Shown: positions 36,799-48,459 of the stretch, piece by piece
Position numbering within the stretch: the stretch's first letter is position 1
Layout of the letters: the number at the start of each line of letters is the position of its first letter
Assembly: GCA_023105745.1 (NCBI GenBank)
Contig: JALGQZ010000005.1
Location: 61,246,019 to 61,310,018, forward strand
Source: Austropuccinia psidii
Taxonomy: Eukaryota > Basidiomycota > Pucciniomycetes > Pucciniales > Sphaerophragmiaceae
Reading direction: 5' to 3'
DNA length: 64,000 bases
The notes under the pieces: model-generated
What the model was told of the DNA's origin: nothing
What the model saw: the letters and a program-made list of their open reading frames with translations, nothing else
Database searches by the model: none
Made by a program: the position numbers and the translations under genes

Positions 36799-39700
36799 CT
36801 AAATTTCATGAAATAACGGCTTTATCATTACAAGCAGTCCACATGACAGAACTTTGTTATCATACAATCCACAGTTACCTTCTATTTCTTCTTCAGATAT
36901 AATCAAGTGTCCATCATCAAGACCAATAGCTTTGTAAATATTGAGATGCGGCCAATCTGGTAAGAAATTCACATCAATCTTCAAAGTTTTTAAGATCAGA
37001 AAGTTATTGTTCAGTATGCTAGATGGCTCAGAGACTTTAAAAATGCTATTAATAATACCAAATTGTCGTGAGTTGCCCCTCAGAAAAGATATCACACTGT
37101 TGCTGACATTTTTGGATTCAGTTGAAAATATATTGTTCCCAATATTAATGTTTGAAACTGGAAAATACCAAGGTGAGACAATCCTTGAAGTGAGATGACT
37201 TGTGGATTGCACGGTAGTGTCTAAGCTGATCCAATCAACTATTTCCCTTGTTGCATGAAAATTCTGTAAGTACTCAACCAGGCAATCATAATTTTCTTGG
37301 TCATGGCGGGATGATTTGTTATATTTATGGTCATTGAACAGGGCAGGTGGCTGTGATTCGAAAAGCTGTTTTATTTCACATGGCACGGATGGGTATTTCA
37401 GGAGAACGGAAAGGTTGGAACATCGACAGATATGTTGAAGTAAGGTTTTATCTATATCATCTATTTAGAGTTGCAAGAAGTTAATCTTATTCAGTTCAGG
37501 TGTTTAATCAATGTGAATATATTGATCTTATTAATTGATGTACATATTTTGTTATTTGTTGGCATTTTTGCAAATACTCCAATCAAGCGCTCATAACCCC
37601 ATGTGGCTGAGGCTTGTGCTGGGCCCCAACGTTGGAAGAGTTCGGGAATATGGTCAGCAAAATGATGATTTGGTTTACTTTTCTGTTTTGGGAACAGGAG
37701 TTGATTGGAAAGGCGGAATTTTTTCCAATGTTCAGCAAATGCAGTTGCATCTCCTATTGAAACAGTCCAACTTGTGGCAATGTTGATAGCACTAATCAAA
37801 TGGAATGTATTCTTGGTTAGTTTATTTCCAAGTTCTTCTGACTGACCCATTTGCCTTTGAATGTTGGCGGATTGGTGTACATCTAATGACATCTGTTGAC
37901 TGAGCATTAAAAATGGAATATAGACCTTATATAAGAGAGCCCATTCAGCGGCTTTTAAGCTACCATGAGAGGGGGAACCCATGTTGCGAGGTACTCTTGT
38001 CCATGATGATGGAATTATTGTCTCAGATATGATTTGTCGGAGATGCTCCAGAGCCTCACCCTTGATCTGGTGATCACTCAGTGCAGTGATATCCAATTCA
38101 GAAGTGGGGATGTAATCGGCATCAAATGAAGGAATCTCCGCAGAACCACTAGATGGATGTTCTGTGTTAGGGGTGGGCATTGGGAAGTAGTTTTTTTGGG
38201 TGGAAGTAGTGGGGAGTGGCTCATTTATTATTTTTGCTGCGTCTCTTCTCAGGGAGCGGGCCTCTCTCAATGTGATTTTATCAAGAGAGCTGTTGGAGGT
38301 CATGGAATCTGAGTCTGAACTGTTGGTGTCATTGGATTTCCTGCGGGACCTGAGGTAAATTTTTGATTTGGACTCTGGAATGCACAATTTGAAAGTTGCA
38401 TGATCCTTCAAAATTCCCAGTATTAAATTATGCATTATGTCAAGATTAACCATTCTGGTGGCATCCCAATACGGAAGGTCTTCTAAAATTGAATATCGCA
38501 CTCCATACTCAGAGAAAATTGCTTGTCTTTGTTGTGGGGTTGCCCGAAGCCATTTGGCAATGGTTGATTTATGATTTTGATATGAGCGTGTGTAGTGAAA
38601 TTGAGGACCAATTTCATCAATTTGAGCTTTGTGAATGGTGCAAAAATTACAAAAGTGGTTGCCTGAATGGGAAATAAATCCAGTAAGCTTGCGCATGGCA
38701 ACCACATCCGCAATGGCTGTGAGAATGGCAACACGGATAAAGGATCCTGAAGGACCTGTTGAGGTGGGTGAAAAATGGTAACCTTGCCATAGCTCTTTGA
38801 GCTCGTTGATGAGTGGCATTAATAAATAATTCAATTGAAGGGAAGTTGGCTCCTTTGGACCAGGGATGATTCCTGCAACATAGACATTCTCTGGCTTCAA
38901 TCTTTCACTTGGGGGGAGATTAAGACAAATAAGCATGATAGGTCCAATGCTGGCCAACCGGGTGAACTTTCCATGTGCATTAAACCAGTCCACATAAATG
39001 GAGAAGGCCAATGCACCAGGAATGGACATGAATGGGGGGTCATGGATATTTATAGTGCCAGTGAAGCGTCTCCAGACTAATCCATCCCAGACGTCACATT
39101 TTGGGGAATCTTCGGGAGTTTGGGATTGTTGATGTTGATGCAGAATGTCCATAATTCCAGCCCGCTGGAGAAATCTGGCAAGCCAATTTTTGAATGGTTG
39201 ATAGATGAAATGTTTTGTTGGTATAAATTTTTGCTTCATGTTGGTGGTGTTTTGGGTGTGGGCTTCAAATGAATAGATGAATTTGCCTAATGATTGTGTG
39301 CAAGGGGGATCATGATCATTTGGGTCATTATGGCGTTGACAGTGGGGTTGGTCAGTTGTGACTGATTCAGTAAGGCCATTAAGAGAGAAACATTGAGGAC
39401 AACATATATAGTTTTGAATCACTGGCTCCAATTGGAGATGTTCAAATATGGTACTCAGATCTTGAGGTATATGGAATGCAGGAATGGGGGGACCACCGGA
39501 GCTTGAGATGCTGGACTTGATCAGCAGGTTTAGGGCGGGGTTGAGAATGCGTGAAGCCCGGCGGGGTATATTATACCTTAATGATAGAATGGCAGATATT
39601 ATCATTCCAAGGTCTTGTGGAGGAAGGGTTTGACTGCTGCTGTATGGTTTCTGTGCAGTTGAATTGAGAACCTCTGGAGTTGAGAAAGTGCTTTGGGTCA

Positions 39701-39947
39701 AACATGAATAATCAGCTGGGAAGATTTGATCCAATAGAATCTGTGGGCACCCAGATCCTGATGCAGAAGTAGGGATGTTTGGAAGAGATTTGGGTGCAAT
39801 GGTTGATTTGAGCTTTTTAATGTGCTGTTTATATTGGAAAGGTGTGAAGGCAACTCCAGGCCTATCACACTCAGGGGAAGAGTGTGTTTGAGCTGAGCAG
39901 TGTTGACACATGCATATACGCATTGAGGAATAGCGGCGGGTTGTCAT
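36799..39947 (-). CDS. Tnp2/Plavaka-type transposase, intact
   Basis: Exon 1 is 39947-37544 and exon 2 is 37460-36799, with an 83-bp GT-AG intron; together they give 1021 aa. Splicing joins NNKI to YDIDKTLL in one frame, as in related fungal transposases. A Cys/His-rich start (MCQHCS) is followed by a CPQC pair near residue 180. The core has SIYVDWFNAHGK near 330 (a likely catalytic Asp), LICLNLPPSERLKPENV, IPGPKEPTSLQLN, then ADVVAMRKLTGF near 430 (a second likely catalytic Asp) with HFCNFC, and the signature LPYWDATRMVNLDIMHNL near 505. These are the hallmarks of Tnp2-like (PF02992) transposases of the basidiomycete Plavaka group. It would cut and join the transposon ends in the nucleus. 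The catalytic residues are assigned from family knowledge, not proven. Confidence 0.88.
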
Positions 39948-39980
39948 TGTTGCAGAAATTGGGAGTACAGTTGGTTTGTG

Positions 39981-39988
39981 TATAAATA
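39981..39988 (-). promoter_or_regulatory. TATA-like element of transposase gene, right copy
   Basis: On the minus strand the sequence is TATTTATA, about 33 bp upstream of the transposase ATG at 39947. It is the same as in the left copy. Confidence 0.35.
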
Positions 39989-40308
39989 TCTATGGCTGAT
40001 GTGAAAGTGTTTAGGAGTGTTATTAATTGGCAAAAAAATTGAGTGATTCTTTATGAAGGGGGAGATGATTTGAGCCAGCTGGGAGTTTTATCCCATTTGT
40101 AATGGTGTGTGCGCTGCAGCTGATAGAGTGTAACATGTCTCATCTGGATGGCGGAATTGGTTAGGAGTTTAATGGGGTAAAATGCCATGCAGCTCAATGC
40201 TCATTCATATTCTATTTTATTTACACATGGCGATACTGCGGTTTTGACCCTTGAAGGGTGTTGCAATAGGGATGTGTCAACATTGATTTGAGGGGATTGA
40301 CATTCAAA

Positions 40309-40338
40309 CCATGTATGCTGGCACGCCATCATACATGG
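40309..40338. promoter_or_regulatory. Palindrome P2, right copy
   Basis: The arms CCATGTATGCTGGC and GCCATCATACATGG are separated by AC. Compared with the left copy, a CpG in each arm has become TpG or CpA at paired positions, so the pairing is preserved at 13 of 14. Confidence 0.6.
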
Positions 40339-40908
40339 CTTAAACCTTATTACAGACACAACGATATAACTCTATTACATAAGGGGTTGGAGTGCAGCTG
40401 AAGTCTTGGTATTTGGTTTGAGTGCAGCAGGCTTTTAATTGGTTGGAATGTGATTTGGATTCTCTCTCCTTTCTTGAAAAGGTGATGTCTCTTTTGTGGG
40501 TAAATCCTTCATGAATATACCCCTTTACAGATGTACAATGCTGTGGAATTTCAATGCGTATATTGGCAGTTTGGATAATTCACAAAATGTGACAATGGGG
40601 AGGCGGAAATGTTACCTAATATTATTACTTATGGATGATGGGTCCCCTTTGAGATCAAGGGGATATTACATTATATGGTGGTAGGCCGTGCAGGGTGGTT
40701 TCCGACCGAAGCGGATGAGCTCAAGAGGAGGCAGGTAGGATTCTCCTAAAAAGAGGCTTATTGGACTTTCATGCAACACTTAGTTCCAACTATTCATAGA
40801 ATTTCTCTATTCTAAATTTGAAATGATTTCATCTCATATCACTCTATTTTATCATAATACTGAGGTGTTTTATCTAGTTAAAAATATTACTGTACTTTTT
40901 CGGCCCTT

Positions 40909-42970
40909 ATGTCATCTTCCAAGTCACATCAATCCCGTTCAGGTTCTGTTCATGACTCAGATAGTGAATCTAGCATAGAATATGTTCAAACACAATCACC
41001 ATTGAGTTCCAACATTCCTCTCACAACCCCTATCGCATCCTCAATGAATGTATCAGGTCTTAACATTGATGTGGGAAATCCTAAGGCTCCAACTTCCAGC
41101 ACTTGGGCGATCCCAAATATTTCTGTCACTCCAATTCCCCCAAATCCCACTAATACGCAAATGCATGTGTCTGAGGGGCCGGAAGGCACACCTCAAATCT
41201 CATCAAACGCTAATCCCCAATCAAAATTTCCACGTGAGTTCCTCCTTAACCCCGGTCGGAATCCAGTCGCATCCCAGGATCCCTTTGGACGAAGTCAACA
41301 GCCAACCCTCAATATTCCATCAGGATCTCAGGCTCATGTGGGAAATGAAAGGCGCGTTGATGGCGGGCGACGAAAAAGACCTTTGGAAAATGTAACTTGG
41401 AGCGGTCTGTCGGAGTGAAATCCAGGATTGACGCTTCATCAAAGTAAGTCATTTGAATTTTGGAGTATAACATTTTTCACAATATGATATTTTTGTTTCA
41501 TGGGTTAGATATGGCACCTAAAGGCAAGTCAGTCCGATCTCAGGAGCCAATTGAAGATCGTGAGGATGACCAGTCTTCATTAATGTTTTGATGTGTTAAC
41601 TGATGATTTGCATGGCAGGCGATGAACTTTATGCGTCTTCACCTCTGGTCCATAAAGAGAAAGTCACTGGACGTCATCATCCATATGCCTCCAAACCAAG
41701 AACGGGTCATGCCAGTTCATCAAGAGAAAGAATTGTGGATGATGAGGATGAGAACATGTCTCCGACTCAAAGTGAAAGAAATGATGAACCAAGGAGGGAC
41801 GATTTCACGGCACATGAGCAAGGCACTCAATCAATTAGTGAGTTCACCCATCCTCAGCTGGGCCTTGCCCAGAGTATGCTTGAACAATCCGAGGTCAGAC
41901 AGCAAAGGAACCAGGCCCGCAAAGCTCACAATGTGGCGAAACGTGCAAGCCAGAAGGAGCAACAAAAATGGCTGAAGGCAGAACTTCCAGAGAATGTCCA
42001 TGGAATGAGATCAGCAGTACACGCACATTGCCTGTTCCAACTCAAAGTTAGGGATAAGGATTTTCCCTCACTACCAGCACCACCCAGCATAGAAGAGCGT
42101 GAAATTGCAATTCAAGTGGCTGGTCATCTTGGATATGTCCCCAAGGATGTTTTCAATGAGCCATCAACACAGGTTCAGTCTCAGGGTTTCCAAAGCTACT
42201 GCGAAAATGAGCTCCACAAGCTAGGACTAAAGCGGTTCACTTGGGACTGGGAGAGCTCATGGCAACATCCATTCAATGAGCTGATGTCTATGGTGTTTTA
42301 CCGTACATTCCGTCTTGCACTGGTCAGCACCGAGTATCATCATTACTGTTGGAACAAGGATCATAATAACTATGGGGACGTGGCAGCTTTAATGGAGCGA
42401 TATTTCACTTATTTGAAAAGAGAATGGAAGTCTATTCAAAAGGATGCCAAGTATTTGGTTAAAAAGAAGGAGAATCAAAAGCTCACAAAGATTCGTCAAA
42501 GGGTTAGTTAATGTATCTCTTCTTCATTGTGAGCAAAGACTGATGATGATCTACTTCATTATGTGCAGACCTGTGAGCGCCGTCGTGAATGGTGTGATAC
42601 GGCTAATTTTCCCATTCTAGCATCACAATTCAATGACCCTCGAGTATGTTCAGATACTGAGGAGGTACTGGAAAATGGCCGTCAAGTTTACCGCAAAGTG
42701 GGATTACGCTGGCGCTCCCAGTTATTTAATGAATTGGTATTAAAAATTGATCGAGACATAGAGTTTTGTAATCACATTAAAAAAAAGGGTAAAAAAACTA
42801 TTGATAGATTGCCAGAATTACGATCGACAGATGATGGTGATATTCCGGAAGGCTTATCATTTCAGGTATTTGATCAAGATTGGCTCAAAGGCTGTAGTAA
42901 GATGCAGACTAGCGCCCTCAAAATACTTGACATGCCAGTTATTAGGCCGAATGGTGATGGTCTGCAATAA
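40909..42970 (+). pseudogene. ORF-X, unrecognised transposon gene, right copy (nonsense codon)
   Basis: The exons are 40909-41443, 41509-41559, 41619-42502 and 42569-42970, 624 codons including the final stop. The introns are GTAAGT-TTAG, GTGAGG-GCAG and GTTAGT-GCAG. An in-frame TGA at 41416-41418 (codon 170) replaces the Gly codon GGA of the left copy, just before the end of exon 1. Otherwise the frame is continuous, including the point where the left copy is frameshifted. There are an acidic stretch DDEDENMSP, a helical charged region and the C-terminal WRSQLFNELVLKIDRDIEF and TIDRLPELRS segments. No known domain is recognised. A role in transposition is inferred only from co-residence with the transposase in both copies. 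Confidence 0.65.
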
Positions 42971-43287
42971 CTTAGTAATATAAATGTATAGCACCATTAC
43001 AAATTAACATTTTGTGAATTATTTGTCCAGGTGTAATAAAATCTGATTATTATCTCTTAAGGATGCAACAACTTGCTAAATATGTTAGAATATAGACAAT
43101 ATGAATTGAAATGTATCACCGTCTCCCTTAGCAATAAAACTCTATTGCTCATTTTCATTGAGAAAATATTGAAGAAGTTTGATCCAGCTCATGGTGTTCA
43201 TAATTGTGGACCTGTGCCAGAGTCAACAGGGGTTATCAACTTTGTCAATCACAAATTATATAATATAAGTAAGGCTCATGCAGTTAA
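42971..43287. other. Tail-to-tail spacer between ORF-X and SNF2, right copy
   Basis: This spacer holds the 3' UTRs and the remains of the last SNF2 exon. The left copy's final-exon frame (about MNTMSWIELLQYFLNENEQ) can still be read near 43145-43205, but it is cut off by the upstream stop and a changed splice donor. Confidence 0.4.
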
Positions 43288-45708
43288 TTATTTTTTCTTT
43301 TCTTGGACCTATTGGTGATTGGAATATGGCATTCCCATAAGGAAGGATTTCAGAATAGTAATACAATCAAGTGAAAGATGAGCTTGAAAGGTACCTTCCG
43401 CATGTTGACCTCAACTGAATGAGGAGTGATATAGTGGATGACCTGTACAGGTCGTTGTTGGCCAATATGATGTAGACGATCAACAGCCTGAGCCTCAATG
43501 GCTGGGTTCCAATTGGGCTCCTGGAAATGTGGATGTCAGGGTCCGAAAATCAGGGGAGAATTTTGGGGGGAAACTCACCATTAAATAGACTATATTAGCA
43601 CAAGTTATATTGAGGCCAGTTCCAGCCGCGGCAATGGATGCAATGAGTACTTCACATTCAGGATTATTGAAGAAATTCTCAAGCGCCTTGTCCTGCGCTC
43701 GTGGTGTATTTGTTCCATCAATTTGTGCTGAAAGGATAGAGTGATGGGCAAGAGCAATCCCAATTCTACAATATAAAAAAGTCAGATGGAGTCAATTGGT
43801 AATGGATGCATATTAGAATTAACGCACAAATCTAGAAATTGGGTCCATTGGGTATAAACAACCGATTTGGTTGGACCACACCTTGTTTGTTTGTTCTTCA
43901 TTAAGCTTTGTAGGAGGTGTGCAATTTTACTACTCATCATGCATGTTTCCACATCCACAATAGTTCGTGTGATTGTTGGCGAGTTATCCTGAGTGCTCCT
44001 GCCCTCGGGGTCTTCCAACTCCGCCTCTGCAATTGTGTTAAGCATGATGTGATGGTTACAACATATTCGCAGCTTATTAATATTTCTGAAAAACTCTCCT
44101 GGTCCTTTGCTTTTGGATGATAGGAATTCTTCATATAATGTGGAATATTCTTGCTGCATGGTCGGGTTGAGTGGGAGCAGCTCATAATGATGGCTAATAG
44201 TGGGGAGGGATTCAAGATGTGTGGTTTTGGTGCGGCGCAAACTTAAATTCCGCAATGCCAAATGCAAAATATCATTGCAACCTTTTGAAAGACTACTCAG
44301 GATGAATGGTGACCAGTTATCTTGATCGGCGCTCTGTGGTTGAGTGATGAATGATATTATGCCCAAAAGGTCATAAATGGTGTTGTGAATAGGTGTGCCC
44401 GTTAAGCATATTCGACGGGATGAAAGGAGGCTATTAATGGCACGGTGAGTGGCAGTGTATTGAGAGCGAATATAGCTATAAGAGGGGGCAAGGGTTATTG
44501 GATACAAAAGGTAATTTGAATCATTTAAGATCAGAGACTCACTGTGCTTCATCCAAAATTATACGATGCCAATTGATTTGAAAAATTAATGATGTAGTGG
44601 TATTGGTTTGCTTAAATTCTTGGGTGATAGTATTGTAAGAAGTGATGATGATATCATATTTTAAGATGTTGGCCTTGGATAATGAGTGACGAGTGGAACC
44701 ATGGTAGATTTTGCAATGCAGCGCTCCAGCCTGAGCATGCTTGGATATTTCTGATTGCCAGTTGGTAATTAAGCGAGGGGGGCAGATGATCATGGTGGGC
44801 GTGGAGCGATGGGGGTTTGCAATCATCCGCTCCTTGGAGGTACCAATTAGAGCAATGGCCTGAATGGTTTTACCTAATCCCATATCATCCGCGAGCAGTC
44901 CTCCAAGAGGGATATTGGTCGAAAGGGATTCAAATGAGCTAACGACCTTGTTTGTAATGATGTGCCTGGCATTGAAAGTGGATCCTGGGGGTGAGGTGGC
45001 CCAAAGGTTACGGGCTGATTGGCCATTGGGGATTTCTCGATCCCAGAGAAACGCTAGTCCGGTCTTTTGATGAGGGAGGAGGGGGGTTTGAATAATGGCA
45101 TGGGGCGGGGTCATCATGGGGAGGTCTGATCCACTGGGTAATTGTATCAGTTTTTGCTTGGAAATCAATGATGAAACAGCAGGATATGAAGCAGGCGTCG
45201 AGTTTGAAGCGGGAAATGTCGGAGTAAAGAGTTGACATTGACAATGAGTAGTACAGTCATATTCTTTGGGCATTTTAAGCTTGAAATCTTGTGTTCGAAA
45301 GCTTTCCATTATGAACAAAATGTTTGGATACCATGTGAAGAACATCAATGCTAGATTGGGTTTCTGAGATGAGGAGCGATCATTTGCATCAGTCATAAAT
45401 ACTCCCTCAACAAATAATATTTGAGTAGGATTGGATTGGCAATTTTCAATCCATGCCCCACCAGGACCACAGTGCATGAACGTTTTTGGTGCCCCAAGGA
45501 ATGGTATCAACGTTTGGGAAAGGGTTCCCGGGAGAGAGCCAATAGCATGCTGGTGATTGGGGAGATATATGAATATGTTGTGTTGATTGTGCCATAGAAT
45601 AATCCAAGAACCTAAGTGGGAATTCTCAGGCTTTAAGGTTATATCACTATTTATTTGAATAAAAATATTAATCATCCCAATGCAAAGTGGTTGTGAAGGG
45701 GTTGACAT
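43288..45708 (-). CDS. SNF2-family ATPase (Rad5/16-like), right copy
   Basis: The exons on the minus strand are 45708-44543, 44475-43828, 43765-43579, 43520-43395 and 43308-43288, 715 aa. All helicase motifs are intact, including LTGTP in motif III (mutated in the left copy), DEAH rebuilt across intron 1, and QAVDRLHRIGQQQ. The frame ends at TAA 43290-43288, where the left copy has TCA; the left copy's next splice donor GTGAGC is changed as well, so about 26 C-terminal residues are lost. The motif core ends well before this point, so the enzyme may still work. The start ATG has the same gccatcATGtc context as the left copy. Confidence 0.83.
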
Positions 45709-46600
45709 GATGGCTATGTTAAATTATTTGGGGACAGTTGGAAATTATATGATCGGGAAGGGTTAGCTAAAAGGCATGAAGAGGAATAAGCGTAGGTGGG
45801 GAACTTATATGAGTGGCAGCAACAGGCCAAAAGGGGGATGGCCTGTGGTTACGTGCATGGTCTTGATGGGGGTGGGCGTCTTGGGCTGACAATTTTCATA
45901 TCCAATTTGGGGCATATATCAAGGCAAGGTGGCCAAAATGTGGGTGCACCGATATTTTTCTGGATCTGCAGCAAGTTACAAAACCTTTGGTGGAACAAGG
46001 TTGACATTAGCATATCCGAAATTGGGTGGGTTGGAGCAAGTTATTGTGGAGGGCATATTAGAGGCATGCAGTCATGTTCGCTGGTGGGACAGCAAACAAT
46101 GAGCGTATCATCCCCAGGTTAATTTTCGCACAGGGACCTACTGGGCAATGTTGGCGGTTTCAAAGGGCAAACTCACTATAGAGATGTGTGTGTGTGGGCG
46201 GGTAAGATATGTTCGGTGGCGTGCCACCAAACATGACTTTGGTTTTGCGTGAAGTTTTTTGATGACTGATTCCAACTAGGCTTCAGGGGGGGAAGTGTGG
46301 CATGATCAAACGGGGCACCGACCGTGAGGCATGATCCACATCTACATTCACCCCTATTGCGTTTGAGGAGGCTACTATTCCCCAGAGATTGGGATCACGG
46401 TCTTTGCCTCACTCTGGCACAAAACTCCGGAGAAAGAGGCCACCCACCCAAGGGAATTTCTGGCTGCAAGCCAGGTGCCACAACTTGCGCGGGGCGTGTG
46501 AGAATGTGAAGAAAATAACCCGCGGTGGGAGATACCCACGCAAACATAACCAGCCTCAGCAATCATAGGCTGGGATTATTCTGATGTGGATGAGGCTGAT
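45709..46600. other. Right-copy region upstream of SNF2
   Basis: This is the reverse equivalent of about 166-1046. It holds palindrome P1 and an open frame of 108 codons (45796-46122) that resembles nothing known to me. It ends at the insertion of element D; the last five bases CTGAT (46596-46600) are the expected target site. Confidence 0.5.
46209..46234. promoter_or_regulatory. Palindrome P1, right copy
   Basis: The arms ATGTTCGGTGGC and GCCACCAAACAT are separated by GT and pair at 11 of 12 positions; the one mismatch is a CpG-to-CpA change. It lies about 500 bp upstream of the SNF2 gene as in the left copy. Confidence 0.6.
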
Positions 46601-48436
46601 TGTAAGGTGTGGATATGAAACTTTGATAAAAAATCAAGTACTTTTCCTGTCCTCAAGATTTGTATAAGGTAAAATTCAATTAAAAATAGTAAAAAATATT
46701 ATTTTTAAGAGAAAACACGCCAATTTTATTGTTTATAACTTTATTAGTATAAAACAATAATATTATAAAAATTTATTGTTTTACCAACAATAAAAATTTA
46801 TCCAAAAAATACTCTACAAGAGATATTTTAAGGCTACAAAAGAAATTTCTTCAAGAGCAATTTCAATTGGAATTAATTGAGCAAAGAACTGCAAGCAATT
46901 AATTAAAGAACAGAGTCTTTAAAAAAATATTAAAGAGAAAACACACCCAAAAGTGACCAGAGTGAATTTGGAAACAAAGTGACAAAGTTAACAGTGATGA
47001 AAGATGCTTTAATTCACTTATGGGGTGGTTCAGGGGTAAAAATGATTATAAGAGTTACAAACAATGATTATAATGATTTTTTCACGTCGTTAAAAGGTTC
47101 AAAATGATTTAAAAAGGGTGGTTGGAATCTTTTATTGATTGGTTTAACAGTTTTAAACTAATTAATAAAAGGAAAAAGATTCTAACATGAAGAGAAAAGT
47201 GGGGCAAAGAAGACATTCTTTTATAGCCATCAATTCTCTTACTCCAAAAGTAAAATTTACTCTTGTCAGTCGTGAAAAACAGTCTGACAACAGAAAAGCC
47301 AATTATGGCATCATTGAACCCTGGTTTAGACCAAAAAAGGGCTGGTTTAAGCCATTTTTAGCCATTTTTAGCCATTTTAGACCCTTAAATCAGCCATTAC
47401 TATAGCAATACCAGGCCTAGAGCCCTCAAAACACGTCAGAATGTGTGTCAGAGGCGTAGAAACCAGTTGAAACTGTTTTTACTATTATTTTTTTATCTTA
47501 AGGGTAGTTTTACCCTCTTGGCAACAGCTAAAACTACCCCAGTTGGTATCAAAACCTCATCATCAATTGAGTTCACAGACCCTTTAACTCAATTCCAGGC
47601 CAAAAGTGATGAACTTTTGCGTGAATTTTGACATCCCACGCCTGTCAGCAAGGAATTTGGGGGTCTAGCTCCCCCTTAGAGCTGGAGTTCCTTTTCCTCC
47701 CCAAATTTAATCTTTCCAATTTATTTTTCCTTTAATTCCTCATCATGTATTATACTTATAATTTACATATGTAATTCAATTCAATTGTACAGTACAATAC
47801 AGTAATAATTGACACCTCATATGTAAATCAAAGTTCACTTATGTAATACACGCGCACATTTTGACATTTCAATTGAATTCAATTGAAAATACTTTAATTC
47901 CTCATAACTTCTAAACTAAACACAACACCTCAATTTTAACACAAAAATTGATGGTTAACACCACATGTGGTGTGAATTAAATTAAGGTTTTGAGGATTTT
48001 CAACTTTTGTATTGAAAATACTAAAAACTTAATTTAAGCTGATTTAGAGTTGAGTTACAAGAATTTCACTCACAGGTGACCCCACCTGATTTTTTATGAG
48101 GAATCCAATGGTGAAATAATTTTATGTGTTTATTTATTGGATAAAAAGTTATAATAATTTTTATTTAACTTTTTTCCAAATTTATTTATTTTTTCACAAT
48201 TTTGTTAAAATTTCATTTTTACTTAATTTTTTCAAGTATAAATGTAATTTTATACTTACAAAATTTTATGTATTTTTATTTTTAAATTGTAATTAATTTT
48301 TTATTTTTAATATAATTTTATATTTATATTTTGATTTTTATTTTAATAATGTAAATAAATTTATTTTATTTATATTAATATGTTATTTTTGTATTTGTGG
48401 TCTTTTGGGTATATGAAATTACCTCTAAGGCTCACA
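46601..48436 (-). repeat. Element D 3' LTR
   Basis: This 1836-bp LTR begins TGTGAGCCTTAGAGG and ends CACCTTACA on the minus strand, matching the E LTR over its whole length with scattered differences. The part nearest its 5' end (about 48120-48400) is extremely AT-rich. The polypurine tract lies at 48437-48448. An antisense frame at 47187-47405 is not called as a gene. Confidence 0.92.
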
Positions 48437-48459
48437 TTCCCACCCCCTAAAAAGGAATA

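Larger units (their letters stand above)
39948..40908. other. Divergent intergenic region, right copy
   Basis: This is the counterpart of 5835-6795 with palindrome P2 at 40309-40338 and a TATA-like TATAAATA at 39981-39988. A 62-codon frame at 40496-40684 is not considered a gene. Confidence 0.5.
35819..46600 (-). mobile_element. Right copy of the Plavaka/CACTA-like DNA transposon (interrupted by element D)
   Basis: This is an inverse-oriented copy of the left transposon: terminus, motif cluster, two-unit array, transposase, ORF-X and SNF2. It matches the left copy down to about base 166 of the window and then meets the LTR of element D at 46601. The 165 bp at the left edge of the window predict what follows in this copy after D and E. 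It has the only intact transposase. Its ORF-X has a nonsense codon and its SNF2 ends early by about 26 codons. Confidence 0.85.

Noticed and set aside
37491..39947. 818-aa transposase with a separate 195-aa gene downstream
   Set aside because: An 83-bp intron joins them in frame, and the joined sequence NNKIYDIDKTLL matches the usual continuation in related transposases.
1..46600. Inverted arms as an assembly artefact
   Set aside because: The arms differ by point mutations, indels and array length, and have distinct flanks, so they are real separate copies, although their joint orientation still relies on the assembly.
47187..47405. Antisense open frame in family I LTRs, also at 16745-16954
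   Set aside because: E has one A fewer in the run before GGGCTGG, which shifts the frame, and differences between A and D are mostly amino-acid changing, so no sign of selection.
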